DNA of 35,474 nt from Iodobacter sp. BJB302. GTDB taxonomy: Bacteria; Pseudomonadota; Gammaproteobacteria; Burkholderiales; Chitinibacteraceae. Shown here in pieces: positions 1-8,059 of the stretch. The stretch lies in the NCBI RefSeq assembly GCF_002735645.1, contig NZ_PDZG01000049.1:1-35474 (forward strand). Reading direction: 5' to 3'. The notes under the pieces are model-generated. The model was not told where the DNA came from. It saw nothing but the letters and a program-made list of their open reading frames with translations, and ran no database searches. Made by a program: the position numbers and the translations under genes. Position 1 is the stretch's first letter. Every line of letters begins with the position of its first letter.

Positions 1-74
1 GTTTTGATACCCGCTTCGCCAGTTAAATATTGCTGAACGACAGAGAGCTTGAATTGCGTTGAGTACTTGGACAT
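1..74 (-). CDS. IS3-family transposase OrfA, 5' fragment
   Basis: The first codons of the transposase helix-turn-helix subunit, starting at the ATG on 74-72 and running off the window edge. The translation starts MSKYSTQFKLSVVQQYLTG, typical of IS150-type OrfA, which binds the element's ends and is normally joined to the DDE catalytic OrfB by a -1 frameshift. Only about 24 residues are present, so the element's activity cannot be judged. An identical protein start is at the right end of the window. Confidence 0.8.
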   Translation of the reverse strand, partial: MSKYSTQFKLSVVQQYLTGEAGIK

Positions 75-125
75 AAAAACACCCCAAAAATATGGACGGG
101 TGTCCAACTTTTGGGGTGCAGTTCA
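1..125 (-). mobile_element. IS3-family (IS150-like) insertion sequence, terminal fragment
   Basis: This is the terminal 125 bp of an insertion sequence whose body continues beyond the left edge. Read on the minus strand it begins TGAACTGCACCCC, a TG-starting inverted repeat like that of IS150-group IS3 elements, and then enters a transposase OrfA reading frame. The same sequence occurs at 35348-35474 in the opposite orientation, with one silent difference (GCG here, GCA there) in the part both copies share. Only one end is visible, so no target duplication can be checked. Confidence 0.9.
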
Positions 126-154
126 AAAGGGGGCTTTAGCTGCTGTACCTGAGC

Positions 155-877
155 CTAAAACACAGCCAGCATTTTTTCCATAACACTCACATCCACTTTT
201 TGATCACTTTGCAAATGCTTTACCACTCTGGCGGGGTTGCCCGTTACCACGCAAAAAGGCGGTACATCCTCGCTGACAACAGCCTGTGTGCCAATCACAG
301 CGCCCTCGCCAATTGTTACGCCTTTCAGAATCGTTGCGCCCGCACCAATCCACACGCCATTACCAATACGCACCGGAGCCGAGCGGATTCTTGCCGCCTC
401 ACCAGGCTGCCCGCGCCCAAGCAAAGGATGGCCACTGCTATCCATAATGGTGACCATAGGGCCAAAAATGACGTCATTGCCAATTTCTACACGCTGATAA
501 GCCAAAATTGCCGCGCCCTGCAGCACAACCCGGTCGCCAATTTTTATTTGCCCAACAGGGCCGTCATTAATCTGCACCGTACTGAGCTTAACCGGCAAAT
601 TATGAAATGCAGGAATATGGCCAGATTCGATATAACACTGGCTGCCAATCGTAATGCTGCCCGCAAACAGAGCTTCATCGATTTGCTGCGCTGCCAGATC
701 CGCATCCAGCAGCTCTTTATCAATCACCCTTGTATAAGACAAACGGGGCGTGCCTGAAAAGTGAGTATTCAAGCCTATCCTAACCTGATGCCCAATTAGT
801 TGTTCCGGCACATTGTTGGCAGGGCTGCCTGCTAATTCTGGCGGAATAAGATAAATATTCTGATATTCGCAAGGCAT
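155..877 (-). CDS. Hexapeptide-repeat (left-handed beta-helix) acyltransferase
   Basis: A 240-residue acyl-CoA-dependent O- or N-acetyltransferase of the LbH/NodL-like superfamily. Hexapeptide turns (IGDRVVL, IGNDVIFGP, IGNGVWIGAG, IGEGAVIG) run from about residue 73 to 200. The family's catalytic histidine is probably H150 in DSSGHPL. The C-terminus (VTGNPARVVK, 212-220) is typical of sugar acetyltransferases. The ATG at 877 is preferred over the upstream in-frame start because it follows the glycosyltransferase stop by one base and has a GAGGGGG ribosome site inside that gene's last codons. This implies translational coupling. The acceptor is unknown; co-transcription with a GT2 enzyme suggests a glycan or glycolipid. 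The 70-residue N-terminal extension before the helix is not a recognised domain. Confidence 0.85.
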   Translation of the reverse strand: MPCEYQNIYLIPPELAGSPANNVPEQLIGHQVRIGLNTHFSGTPRLSYTRVIDKELLDADLAAQQIDEALFAGSITIGSQCYIESGHIPAFHNLPVKLSTVQINDGPVGQIKIGDRVVLQGAAILAYQRVEIGNDVIFGPMVTIMDSSGHPLLGRGQPGEAARIRSAPVRIGNGVWIGAGATILKGVTIGEGAVIGTQAVVSEDVPPFCVVTGNPARVVKHLQSDQKVDVSVMEKMLAVF

Positions 878-878
878 T

Positions 879-1799
879 TTATGCCCCCTCGGTTTCAAGC
901 AATTGGGCGCGTTTAGTTTTTTTAATCGCATAATCGCGATGAATTTTAATCACTTTATTTAATGAATATTTTTCATCATTTAAATCTTTGCCATAAAAGC
1001 TGGTTGACCATAGCTGATACTTTTGATGAATGCGTAAAGCGGCGATTTCTGATTGCTCTTTTTGATCATCCACTTCTTTTTTATGTGGCCAGTGGAATGA
1101 AACGGCTTCGCGCTCCATTGAAAACTGATTGTTATTCAGATGTAAACGCACGCCTAAATCAACGTCTTCGCCGCCCCAGCTATTAAATGATTCATCAAAT
1201 AAACCGGCTTTCAAAAGCTGCGCACGCTCGGCTGATGCGTGGCAAGTCCAGAAGATATCAAAGGGCGCAGGCCAGTTGCTGATGTTGTCCCCAAGCTCAT
1301 CATATTGCTGCTGGCGAACATCATGCGCCCCCAGTAAGGCCAGACGATTAATGGTGGCATCAGGCGTTTGATAATCAATCTGTGCGGACATTTCTTCCAG
1401 CAGGTTGTTATCCACTTCAAAGCCATAAACATAGCCAATGATCACCACAGGAAATTCAGACTGGCTGTGCACTTGAGCGTGTACTTCCAGTGTTTTGCTG
1501 CCCAGCAGCACGCCGGTATCAATAAAAACAATGTATTGGCCTTCGGCAATCGCCGTGCCGATATTGCGTGCCTTGCCCGCCCGGAAACCTTTGTCTTCCT
1601 GCCAGAAGTATTTGATATTCAGCTGCTCAGCAAACGCCCTGACCACCTCTTCGCTATTATCCGAGCCGCCATCATCAACCACAATCACCTCAAATAATTG
1701 CTTGTCCAGCGTTTGCAAAACCAGAGATTCAAGGGTGTAGCGTAATAAATCGGCCCGATTATAAGTGGGAATGACAACACTGATCTGTAGCTTAGACAT
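879..1799 (-). CDS. Glycosyltransferase family 2 with a galactosyltransferase-like C-terminal part
   Basis: A 306-residue cytosolic GT-A glycosyltransferase. The nucleotide-sugar binding start is VVIPTYNR (8-15), followed by VDDGGSDNS (41-49). The usual DxD position reads FIDTG (92-96), so the second Asp is replaced. A WGGEDVDLGVRL motif at 208-219 matches the Glyco_transf_7C-type C-terminal segment with its catalytic-base region. The ATG at 1799 was chosen over an upstream in-frame start because AAAGGAAAGAG precedes it at good spacing. It is the first gene of a two-gene operon with the acetyltransferase at 155-877. The substrate cannot be told from sequence; a surface saccharide role is an inference. 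Confidence 0.88.
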   Translation of the reverse strand: MSKLQISVVIPTYNRADLLRYTLESLVLQTLDKQLFEVIVVDDGGSDNSEEVVRAFAEQLNIKYFWQEDKGFRAGKARNIGTAIAEGQYIVFIDTGVLLGSKTLEVHAQVHSQSEFPVVIIGYVYGFEVDNNLLEEMSAQIDYQTPDATINRLALLGAHDVRQQQYDELGDNISNWPAPFDIFWTCHASAERAQLLKAGLFDESFNSWGGEDVDLGVRLHLNNNQFSMEREAVSFHWPHKKEVDDQKEQSEIAALRIHQKYQLWSTSFYGKDLNDEKYSLNKVIKIHRDYAIKKTKRAQLLETEGA

Positions 1800-2056
1800 G
1801 CTCTTTCCTTTGACTTCAAGTTGATCAAAAACCCAGCCTGAATACACTTTGAATAATCAAGCCGTGAGACTTCGTATGACTGTTGAGCAAAGCAATGGCC
1901 GCGAAGCAACTACATCAGCGGCTCATGATGTAAAATTTAATTTCAAACATCAACAATTAAATGACAATTTAAAGTAAGTATTCTATGTTTATTTACTTTA
2001 TATTGCTTTCAAACAACTGTAAATAGTATGCCAATGTAGTTTTGTAACAGATTTTT

Positions 2057-2083
2057 TTGTAGTAATGCGTATTTTTACTACAA
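2057..2083. promoter_or_regulatory. Inverted repeat TTGTAGTAA-N9-TTACTACAA
   Basis: Perfect 9-bp arms at 2057-2065 and 2075-2083 separated by 9 bp. It lies about 260 bp upstream of the glycosyltransferase start. The GTAGT/ACTAC half-sites are the same as in the two shorter palindromes at 11939-11986, so a common regulator is possible though the spacing differs. It could also fold as an RNA hairpin. Confidence 0.4.
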
Positions 2084-2186
2084 CGGGATATTACGAAGGA
2101 ATAAATACAGGGCAAAGGCTGCTTCTTGCTTACTGACCGGCAGCCGCCCTGAGTGGGCTAAAATAATCAAAAACAGAAAAGGAGTG

Positions 2187-2204
2187 GCTGCCTGAGCAGG
2201 CAGC
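2187..2204 (-). terminator. Possible weak terminator hairpin downstream of the LysR gene
   Basis: Perfect 7-bp stem GCTGCCT/AGGCAGC with a 4-nt loop, 68 bp past the stop of the LysR gene ending at 2272. On the minus strand it is followed by a pyrimidine-rich stretch (CACTCCTTTTCTGTTTTTG) rather than a clean U-tract, so termination is only likely. Confidence 0.4.
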
Positions 2205-2271
2205 ATAAGAAAGGACGATCTGCAGAAATAAAGCCATGGCGAACACCCCGGCTCAAAGCACAGCTTAAAAC

Positions 2272-3198
2272 TTATGAATCTAAAACCTGCGCCAGAAGCT
2301 TGGTTAAAAAGTTTTTCATGGCAAGAACGCGCTGGCTTGCTTTTAAATCACGGTGATAAACCAGCCAAAGCTCACGCGAAGGGACAACAGACGGGGCATC
2401 CAGCTTGACCAGTGTTTCATCTATATCGCCCACATATTCAGGCAATAGGGTGATTCCCAGCCCGCACCGCACTGCCACATACTGAGTATGCAGCGTATTG
2501 CCTTTAATCAGCGGGGCACGGTTTTGGGTAATCTGTTTTAACCATTTCACCATTGGCAAATAAGCCCAGCAATCGCTTAATTCAATAATGGGCAATGCCT
2601 GCCACGGGTCTTGATTTGGCCCCAAATCTGCCAATAAAGACTTTAAACAATAGGGAGCAAAATGCACATAACCCACAAAATGCGTGATGTAATCCTGATT
2701 ATTATCGACCACAATTGAGTCGCCATAACGCAAGGCCACATCCGCCTCCCGCCGGGCCAAATTAGCCGGTAATGCCCCCACTAACAGCTCTACCTGCATT
2801 TTTGGATAAAGCGTCAGAAACTCCGGCATATGCGGCATGATTAAATAGCTGGCTAATGATTCAGCCGCAGCCAGCCTGATTAAGCCGCTGACCTGATCAA
2901 TAGATTGCAATTGGTCGCTATTTCTTTCCACGGTGAACATGGCATTTTCAACCTCGGTCACCCTTGCCAGAATGCTCACCCCCTGATCGGTAAGCAGATA
3001 ACCAATTTGCTGCCGCAAAAACAGCTTAACCCCTAGGCGGTTTTCCAATGCTGAAATATGCCGGGATACCGTTGATGCGCTGCTCCCCAGCTTAAGCGCT
3101 GCTGCACTGAGGCCGCCTTCACGCGCCACAGCCAGAAAATACTTTAAGTCATTCCAATCCAAATCAGTATTTTTCATTTTTAGAAAACTGTTTTCCAT
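2272..3198 (-). CDS. LysR-family transcriptional regulator
   Basis: A 308-residue DNA-binding regulator. The N-terminal winged helix-turn-helix (about 14-74: WNDLKYFLAVAREGGLSAAA, then SASTVSRHISALENRLGVKL) is diagnostic, followed by an effector-binding periplasmic-protein-like domain (about 100-300). A second in-frame ATG eight codons in (MKNTDLDW) is an equally plausible start, since neither has a clear ribosome site. It is divergent from the EamA permease at 3269 across a 70-bp gap. LysR regulators usually control the divergent neighbour, so regulation of that permease is the best inference. No effector can be assigned. Confidence 0.9.
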   Translation of the reverse strand: MENSFLKMKNTDLDWNDLKYFLAVAREGGLSAAALKLGSSASTVSRHISALENRLGVKLFLRQQIGYLLTDQGVSILARVTEVENAMFTVERNSDQLQSIDQVSGLIRLAAAESLASYLIMPHMPEFLTLYPKMQVELLVGALPANLARREADVALRYGDSIVVDNNQDYITHFVGYVHFAPYCLKSLLADLGPNQDPWQALPIIELSDCWAYLPMVKWLKQITQNRAPLIKGNTLHTQYVAVRCGLGITLLPEYVGDIDETLVKLDAPSVVPSRELWLVYHRDLKASQRVLAMKNFLTKLLAQVLDS

Positions 3199-3268
3199 TC
3201 AGGGCTAAATACATCTCAAGGATCAGCAACAATAATGACGGCAATTTCAAGCCAAAGCAGTACACACC

Positions 3269-4231
3269 ATGCCACATTTGCTGACGTATCTACAACTCAC
3301 ACTGACTGTCTTCTTCTGGGGAGCAGTATTTCATATCGGCAAATATACAGTGCAATTTTTATCCCCCATGGTGGTTGGCAGCTGGCGGTTTATCATTGCA
3401 GGCTTAATGCTCTTTGCGTTTGTTTCTTTGCGTGAGAAATGGGATATTCAAGCGTTGCGCAATAATATTCGCCCATTATTATTTATGTCTGTGATTGGCA
3501 TTATGGGTGTCAATTTTTCTTTATTTTATGGATTACAACTAACCTCGGCCATTAATGCCGGCTTAATTATGGCGCTCAGCCCCATTCTTACCGCTCTGCT
3601 CACCGCTTTTTTTCAAAAAGAATCACTGAACAGCCAGCAAATACTGGCCATGGGATTAAGTTTTTTTGGCGTAGCGATTGTTGTCAGCGGTGGCTCTTTG
3701 CAAACCATCCGCGATTTACATTTTGCCCTCGGCGATGCCCTTGTTTTTATTGCCAGCTTTAGCTGGGCTTTATATTCTGTGATTCCAAAACGCTTTGTTC
3801 GTGGCGTATCCCCCCTGCACACCACCACGGTCACCATTATGATGGGGGCAGCCTTGATGACGGCCGTTTCGGCCAGCATCAGCAACGATTTTTACACGAT
3901 TCCCGCATGGAATGTTTTGCTGGCGATTGCAGCCATGGCCTTCTTTTGTACTGTTCTGGCCTTTGTGTGGTGGAATGAGGGCCTGCGAAAGATTGGCCCG
4001 GCACAGGGGGCGATTTTTATGAATCTGGCGCCGATATTTGCAACATTAATTGCCATTGCGCTTGGCCAGTCGCCCAGCCTGCCACAATTTATTGGCATGA
4101 TTCTGATCATCAGCGGCGTAGTTTATAACTCGCGTAAACCCGGCAGCCCCAAATTACTTAGCCGCCCGGCGTATCAGCGCTCATCGATTCCTTCAGCTTT
4201 GCCTGCAAACGTGGCACCGCAAACTGAATAA
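3269..4231 (+). CDS. EamA/DMT-superfamily membrane transporter
   Basis: A 320-residue inner-membrane protein of the drug/metabolite transporter superfamily. It has about ten hydrophobic segments in two EamA repeats, the first from about residue 5 to 135 and the second from about 150 to 285 (ALGDALVFIASFSWALYSVI opens repeat two). Such proteins export amino acids, metabolites or drugs; the substrate cannot be told. The hydrophilic tail after GVVYNSRKP is about 25 residues and overlaps the convergent LysR gene by 74 bp. It is divergent from the LysR gene ending at 2272, its likely regulator. The ribosome site is weak. Confidence 0.9.
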   Translation: MPHLLTYLQLTLTVFFWGAVFHIGKYTVQFLSPMVVGSWRFIIAGLMLFAFVSLREKWDIQALRNNIRPLLFMSVIGIMGVNFSLFYGLQLTSAINAGLIMALSPILTALLTAFFQKESLNSQQILAMGLSFFGVAIVVSGGSLQTIRDLHFALGDALVFIASFSWALYSVIPKRFVRGVSPLHTTTVTIMMGAALMTAVSASISNDFYTIPAWNVLLAIAAMAFFCTVLAFVWWNEGLRKIGPAQGAIFMNLAPIFATLIAIALGQSPSLPQFIGMILIISGVVYNSRKPGSPKLLSRPAYQRSSIPSALPANVAPQTE

Positions 4232-5090
4232 ATGCTTCGTATTTTTTAGGCATGGGCTGCCGGTAAGGAAACACCAGAAAATACGGCTTAGGCGTAGCCA
4301 GCCAATCCGGCAATACCGCTTGCATTAGACCCTGACGCAAATAGGGTGCCGCAATAATATTATCCAAGAGGCCCACGCCGTAGCCCGCCTCCACCGCGCT
4401 GGCAATCGCCCCAAAGGTATTGCACACCAGCGTAGGCCGCAGCTCTACCCTAACTACTTCGCCGTTTTTCTCCAGCTGCCAGCCCATCTGCTCGTGCAGG
4501 CTTTCGTGGCAAAACACCTGATGCTGCTGCAGATCGCAGGGATGCTGCAATTGGGCCGCTCTGGCCAAATACAGCGGCGATGCATAAAGGCGTTTTTGGG
4601 TAAAACCCAGGGGCCGCGCCACCATGCTGTCATCCAGCACCGTGCGTGAATGCAGGCAAAAATCGATCCCCTCTCCTGCCATATCCTGCAGCTTATTTTG
4701 CGCAGTCATATGTACCTGCACCCCAGGATATTGAATGGCAAACTCGGCCAGAACCGGGGCCAGTACATACTGCCCTATGCCACTTGGGCTGCTGATCAGC
4801 AAAGGCCCGGCCAGCTGATCCTGCATACTGCTGACTTCTGCTTTCAAGCCTTCCATAAGTACCCGCAGCTGCGCCGCCCGCATGGCCAGTGTTTGCCCAA
4901 CCTCAGTCAGCGTTACCCTTCTGGTGGTCCGTAAAACCAGCACGGCACCTAAATCAGCCTCCAGCCGCTTAATATTTTGGCTTACATAGCTTTTAGCACA
5001 GCCCAATTCATCAGCCGCTGCAGTAAAGCTTCTCAGCCTGGCAAGCGCATCAAACACCAAGAGCGCATCGGACGAAGGCATTGTTTTCAT
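4158..5090 (-). CDS. LysR-family transcriptional regulator
   Basis: A 310-residue LysR regulator. The HTH is at about 8-66 (VFDALARLRSFTAAADELGC, then YVSQNIKRLEADLGAVLVLR) with a substrate-binding domain after about 90. It resembles the group with short C-terminal tails that act on adjacent permeases or oxidoreductases. Its 3' end overlaps the EamA gene tail-to-tail by 74 bp. It is divergent from the small gene at 5184 across 93 bp that contain a palindrome, so it probably regulates that small gene and the acetyltransferase behind it. Confidence 0.9.
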   Translation of the reverse strand: MKTMPSSDALLVFDALARLRSFTAAADELGCAKSYVSQNIKRLEADLGAVLVLRTTRRVTLTEVGQTLAMRAAQLRVLMEGLKAEVSSMQDQLAGPLLISSPSGIGQYVLAPVLAEFAIQYPGVQVHMTAQNKLQDMAGEGIDFCLHSRTVLDDSMVARPLGFTQKRLYASPLYLARAAQLQHPCDLQQHQVFCHESLHEQMGWQLEKNGEVVRVELRPTLVCNTFGAIASAVEAGYGVGLLDNIIAAPYLRQGLMQAVLPDWLATPKPYFLVFPYRQPMPKKYEAFIQFAVPRLQAKLKESMSADTPGG

Positions 5091-5120
5091 AGAGGAACAG
5101 TTTGTCCAGTTATCATGGGT

Positions 5121-5148
5121 TTATCCAGATAATGAATCAAAATACACT
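5121..5148 (+). promoter_or_regulatory. Putative promoter and palindrome between LysR and the 5184 operon
   Basis: TTATCCAGATAA at 5121-5132 is a palindrome with TTATC/GATAA arms and a 2-bp centre. Its first six bases can serve as a -35 box (TTATCC) 16 bp before TACACT (5143-5148). That would start a transcript toward the small gene at 5184. A palindrome on a -35 box next to a divergent LysR gene suggests an operator. This is a reading of sequence only. Confidence 0.35.
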
Positions 5149-5183
5149 CCAATTACAAATTTAAAAAGCAAATTGGAGATGCT

Positions 5184-5369
5184 ATGAAAGCACTAATCAG
5201 CAAACTACTAGTTAAGCCAATGGCATTCTGTGATACCCGCCATCACGGGTATGGGTTCCATGCAAAAGCAGAAACAGATGAAGGCATTGAACACCGCCTG
5301 CGCAAAGCAGCGATGATTGCAGCCGCCAGAATGGAAGAATGGCGATGTCGATGCAGAGAGCGGGTTTAA
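5184..5369 (+). CDS. Small hypothetical protein (61 aa)
   Basis: A 61-residue basic protein with no recognised domain. It has a good ribosome site (TTGGAG, 6 nt before the ATG). The N-terminal 14 residues are mildly hydrophobic/amphipathic (MKALISKLLVKPMAF). The centre is rich in His (DTRHHGYGFHAK), and the C-terminus is an Arg/Glu-rich helix ending in RCRCRERV with two cysteines. It is the first gene after a LysR-divergent promoter, 32 bp ahead of a GNAT acetyltransferase, so the two are probably co-transcribed. A role as substrate or accessory of the acetyltransferase is possible but unsupported. Confidence 0.6.
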   Translation: MKALISKLLVKPMAFCDTRHHGYGFHAKAETDEGIEHRLRKAAMIAAARMEEWRCRCRERV

Positions 5370-5401
5370 TCCCGCCAGTACAATTTATGGGAATGAAAAC
5401 A

Positions 5402-5881
5402 ATGAATATAAAACGGGCAGGCCTGGAAGACTTAACTGATATCTGCATTCTGGCCGATGAAATTGCCACACAACACCATCAGCATCAGCCAGAAATATTT
5501 GCCCCGGCATCAGGCATGATTCGGGACAGAGATTTATGGGCATCCTGTATTACGGCAGAAAATGGGGTGATGTTTATCGCCAGATCTTCCGGCCAAATCG
5601 CTGGGTTTGTAAGCGCTCAAATCACTGATACCTCAGCGATCACGCTTTTACAGCCCCGGATTATTTGCAGAATTGGCACTATTCTTGTCTCTCAGGCACA
5701 GCAAAGACAAGGCCTGGGTAAAGAGCTGATTAATACCGTAGAAAAATGGGCAGCAAGCAAAAAAGCCTGTGAAATACGCTTAGAAGTTTTTAAATTTAAT
5801 CATCAGGCCATTGATTTTTATGAAGCTCAGCATTTTCAGCCGCAATCTCACATCATGACAAAGAAATTGAATCATGAATAA
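5402..5881 (+). CDS. GNAT-family N-acetyltransferase
   Basis: A 159-residue acetyl-CoA-dependent N-acetyltransferase. The acetyl-CoA pyrophosphate loop is QRQGLG (101-106) within the beta4/alpha3 region ILVSQAQQRQGLGKELI, followed by EIRLEVFKFNHQAIDFYE, the standard motif-B part. The ATG at 5402 is chosen because GGGA lies 9 nt upstream and the family homology starts there (MNIKRAGLEDL); further in-frame ATGs at 5387 and 5393 are possible. It is likely in one operon with the small gene at 5184. The acceptor substrate is unknown. Confidence 0.88.
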   Translation: MNIKRAGLEDLTDICILADEIATQHHQHQPEIFAPASGMIRDRDLWASCITAENGVMFIARSSGQIAGFVSAQITDTSAITLLQPRIICRIGTILVSQAQQRQGLGKELINTVEKWAASKKACEIRLEVFKFNHQAIDFYEAQHFQPQSHIMTKKLNHE

Positions 5882-5894
5882 ACAAATGTATCGG

Positions 5895-5934
5895 GGTAAG
5901 TGTTTGCCAGCAGCATCGCCAGCCAACACTTACC
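5895..5934. terminator. Hairpin between convergent genes
   Basis: A perfect 10-bp inverted repeat (GGTAAGTGTT at 5895-5904, AACACTTACC at 5925-5934) with a 20-nt loop. It lies between the stops of the acetyltransferase (5881) and the convergent methyltransferase (5965). No U-tract follows on either strand, so it may be a transcript-stabilising or Rho-assisted end rather than a classical terminator. Confidence 0.45.
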
Positions 5935-5964
5935 TCAATCTGCGCCAAGGCGCTTTGGCATCAA

Positions 5965-6789
5965 TTACGCCGTAAAAAACCGTTCCTGCATTTCATCCAA
6001 ACCCAGCTCTGCCAGCACAGCCGCCAGGCGTTCAGCAGGTTTGCGGCGGGGCAGGTTTTTATATTGGGCGATAATTAATTCGTTTTTCATCGAATGCTCC
6101 CAGCCTACCAGCTCAGTTACCGTTACCTGATAGCCATGCGCTTCCAATTGCAGGCAACGCAGCACATTGGTGATCTGGCTGCCAAATTCACGGGTATGAA
6201 TCGGGTGTCGCCAGATTTCTGCCAGCGGGTTCTTCAGCGATTTAGCCTTGTTTTTACGCAGCACGGTTGCCACTTCGGCCTGGCAGCAGGGCACCAGCAC
6301 CATAAATTTGGCTTTCTTTTTAAGCGCAAAAGCAATGGCATCGTCGGTGGCGGTATTACAGGCGTGCAGCGCAGTCACCACATCAATGGTTTCTGGCAAG
6401 AGATCAGAATTCGTTGATTCTGCCACCGATAAATTCAGAAAAGACATGCCAGGGAAGTTAAGACGCTGGGCCAGCTCTTGTGATTTTTTAACCAGCTCAT
6501 CGCGGGTTTCAATGCCATAAATATGGCCGGAACCCGGCTTATCTTTAAAGAATAAATCGTAAAGAATAAAGCCCAGATAAGACTTACCCGCGCCGTGGTC
6601 AACCAGCGTGACTTCGGGGTGGTCCGCCTGCACTTCTTTTAAGAGCGGCTCAATAAACTGGTAGAGGTGATAAACCTGCTTGAGCTTGCGGCGGCTGTCC
6701 TGATTGAGCTTGCCGTCGCGGGTCAGGATATGCAGCTCTTTGAGCAGTTCGACCGACTGGCCGGGCTTGATTTCGTGATGTTCTGTCAT
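5965..6789 (-). CDS. SAM-dependent methyltransferase (Methyltransf_32-like)
   Basis: A 274-residue class I methyltransferase. SAM-binding motif I is DHGAGKSYLGF (64-74), with an acidic motif II, YGIETR (91-96). The conserved LHACNTATDDAI (141-152) and VPCCQ (166-170) are hallmarks of the PF13679 (Methyltransf_32) family, whose eukaryotic members include METTL25 and GSTCD-like proteins. The bacterial substrate is not established; RNA or protein methylation is conceivable. The ATG at 6789 is preferred over one ten codons upstream because TTGGA precedes it and the upstream residues look non-conserved. It is a single-gene unit, convergent with the acetyltransferase. Confidence 0.82.
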   Translation of the reverse strand: MTEHHEIKPGQSVELLKELHILTRDGKLNQDSRRKLKQVYHLYQFIEPLLKEVQADHPEVTLVDHGAGKSYLGFILYDLFFKDKPGSGHIYGIETRDELVKKSQELAQRLNFPGMSFLNLSVAESTNSDLLPETIDVVTALHACNTATDDAIAFALKKKAKFMVLVPCCQAEVATVLRKNKAKSLKNPLAEIWRHPIHTREFGSQITNVLRCLQLEAHGYQVTVTELVGWEHSMKNELIIAQYKNLPRRKPAERLAAVLAELGLDEMQERFFTA

Positions 6790-7169
6790 AGTCTTGTCCA
6801 AAAGCTGTGCTTGCAGCAAGGCGTGATTCTACCTGCTCCCTAGCGATATAGATTGCCCTTTCCCATTGCAGAGTATAAATCCAGCTAGACAACGACGTTT
6901 CACCCCCTTATGCAAGCAAAAAATACCCCATAAAAGCAACCGCTCAGAGGTTGGCAGGTGCAATAGAAGAAAGTAAATGCTAAAAACAATCAAACAGTAA
7001 GTTTGCAGTCATCGTCATGTGATGTTACTGCAATAAAATAAGAAATATTTATGCCTTTGAACTATTTAGCGGCATTCCATTCTGAGTAATGCCTCATGAA
7101 AACCCGTGTATTTTTTACAGTCTGTATATAAAGCATTAAAAAACAAAGCAATTAATTATCCAAGGAAAA
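6790..7169. other. Intergenic region between methyltransferase and carbonic anhydrase
   Basis: 380 bp between divergent genes, AT-rich toward the right. It should contain promoters for both. Apart from an AAGGA ribosome site at 7162-7166, I see no clear operator, hairpin or open frame. Confidence 0.55.
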
Positions 7170-7901
7170 ATGATGAAATCACTACCGTTTATTCGCCCTA
7201 TCGCATTAACTCTTCTGCTGGCCAGCTCACTTAGCTTTGCAGCAGACGACCACGGCGGCACAGTCAAGCCAGAGCCTTATGCCGTCGGCAAAACCATGAG
7301 CAAGGCGATTCAAGCCAGCATCACCCCCGATGCTGCGCTGGATATCTTAAAAAATGGCAATCAACGCTTTGCGACCGGAAAATCCATCAAACGAGATTAT
7401 AAAAAACAAATTATGCAAACGGGCCTTGGGCAATATCCCTTTGCCAGCGTCGTCGCTTGTATCGATTCGCGCTCTGCACCTGAGCTGGTCTTTAACCAAG
7501 GAATTGGCGATTTATTTGTTGCGCGGGTGGCGGGCAATGTGATTAACGAAGATATTCTGGGCAGCTTAGAATATGCAGCTAAAGCCGCCGGATCGAAAGT
7601 GATTGTGGTGCTAGGCCACACTCAGTGCGGAGCAATAAAAGGCGCATGTGATGCCGTGCAACTAGGCAATCTCACTGGCCTCTTAGATAAAATTAAACCT
7701 GCCGTAGAAGCCACCAAAACTTCTGGCGAGCGCAGCTCCAAAAACCACGAATTTGTGCAGGATGTAGCGCATGAAAATGTAAATAACAGCGTGCAGAAAA
7801 TCCGTGAAATGAGCCCCCTGTTAAAAGAAATGGAAGAAAAAGGGCAAATCAAAATTGTGGGTGCAATGTATGACGTAGGCACTGGTAAAGTCACTTGGTA
7901 A
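7170..7901 (+). CDS. Periplasmic beta-carbonic anhydrase
   Basis: A 243-residue zinc enzyme interconverting CO2 and bicarbonate (EC 4.2.1.1). A Sec signal peptide (residues 1-24, ending SLSFA|ADD) places it in the periplasm. Zinc ligands and the catalytic dyad are visible: C97-x-D99-x-R101 (ACIDSRSAPE) and H150-x-x-C153 (LGHTQCGA). The region FNQGIGDLFVARVAGNV between them is typical of beta-class enzymes. The second ATG (7173) is better spaced from AAGGA (7162-7166) and may be the true start. It stands alone, with a promoter upstream and a hairpin after it. Periplasmic beta-CAs help supply bicarbonate or control pH. Confidence 0.95.
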   Translation: MMKSLPFIRPIALTLLLASSLSFAADDHGGTVKPEPYAVGKTMSKAIQASITPDAALDILKNGNQRFATGKSIKRDYKKQIMQTGLGQYPFASVVACIDSRSAPELVFNQGIGDLFVARVAGNVINEDILGSLEYAAKAAGSKVIVVLGHTQCGAIKGACDAVQLGNLTGLLDKIKPAVEATKTSGERSSKNHEFVQDVAHENVNNSVQKIREMSPLLKEMEEKGQIKIVGAMYDVGTGKVTW

Positions 7902-7939
7902 TCTGGCCAAGCCACTGATATCTCATTGATTTAAAAGAT

Positions 7940-7966
7940 ACGGGGATGCCCACAGTGGCTCCCCGT
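7940..7966 (+). terminator. Hairpin after the carbonic anhydrase
   Basis: ACGGGG/CCCCGT arms enclose an inner GCCCAC/GTGGC pairing, 39 bp after the carbonic anhydrase stop. What follows is TACTATTT, a weak U-rich tail. Probable terminator. Confidence 0.55.
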
Positions 7967-8059
7967 TACTATTTAGCACCTAACCTCGGCAAAAATATCG
8001 AGGACAAAAGCCACTGTATAGGCTCTACCGTTCAGAGCCAAAATTTACATATCCTTATG

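Larger units (their letters stand above)
1800..2271. other. Intergenic region without a supported gene
   Basis: 472 bp between the glycosyltransferase start and the LysR stop. The part from 1920 to 2100 is AT-rich and probably contains the promoter of the glycosyltransferase operon. It holds a dyad at 2057-2083 and a small hairpin at 2187-2204 (listed separately). No open frame with a ribosome site was found. Confidence 0.6.
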
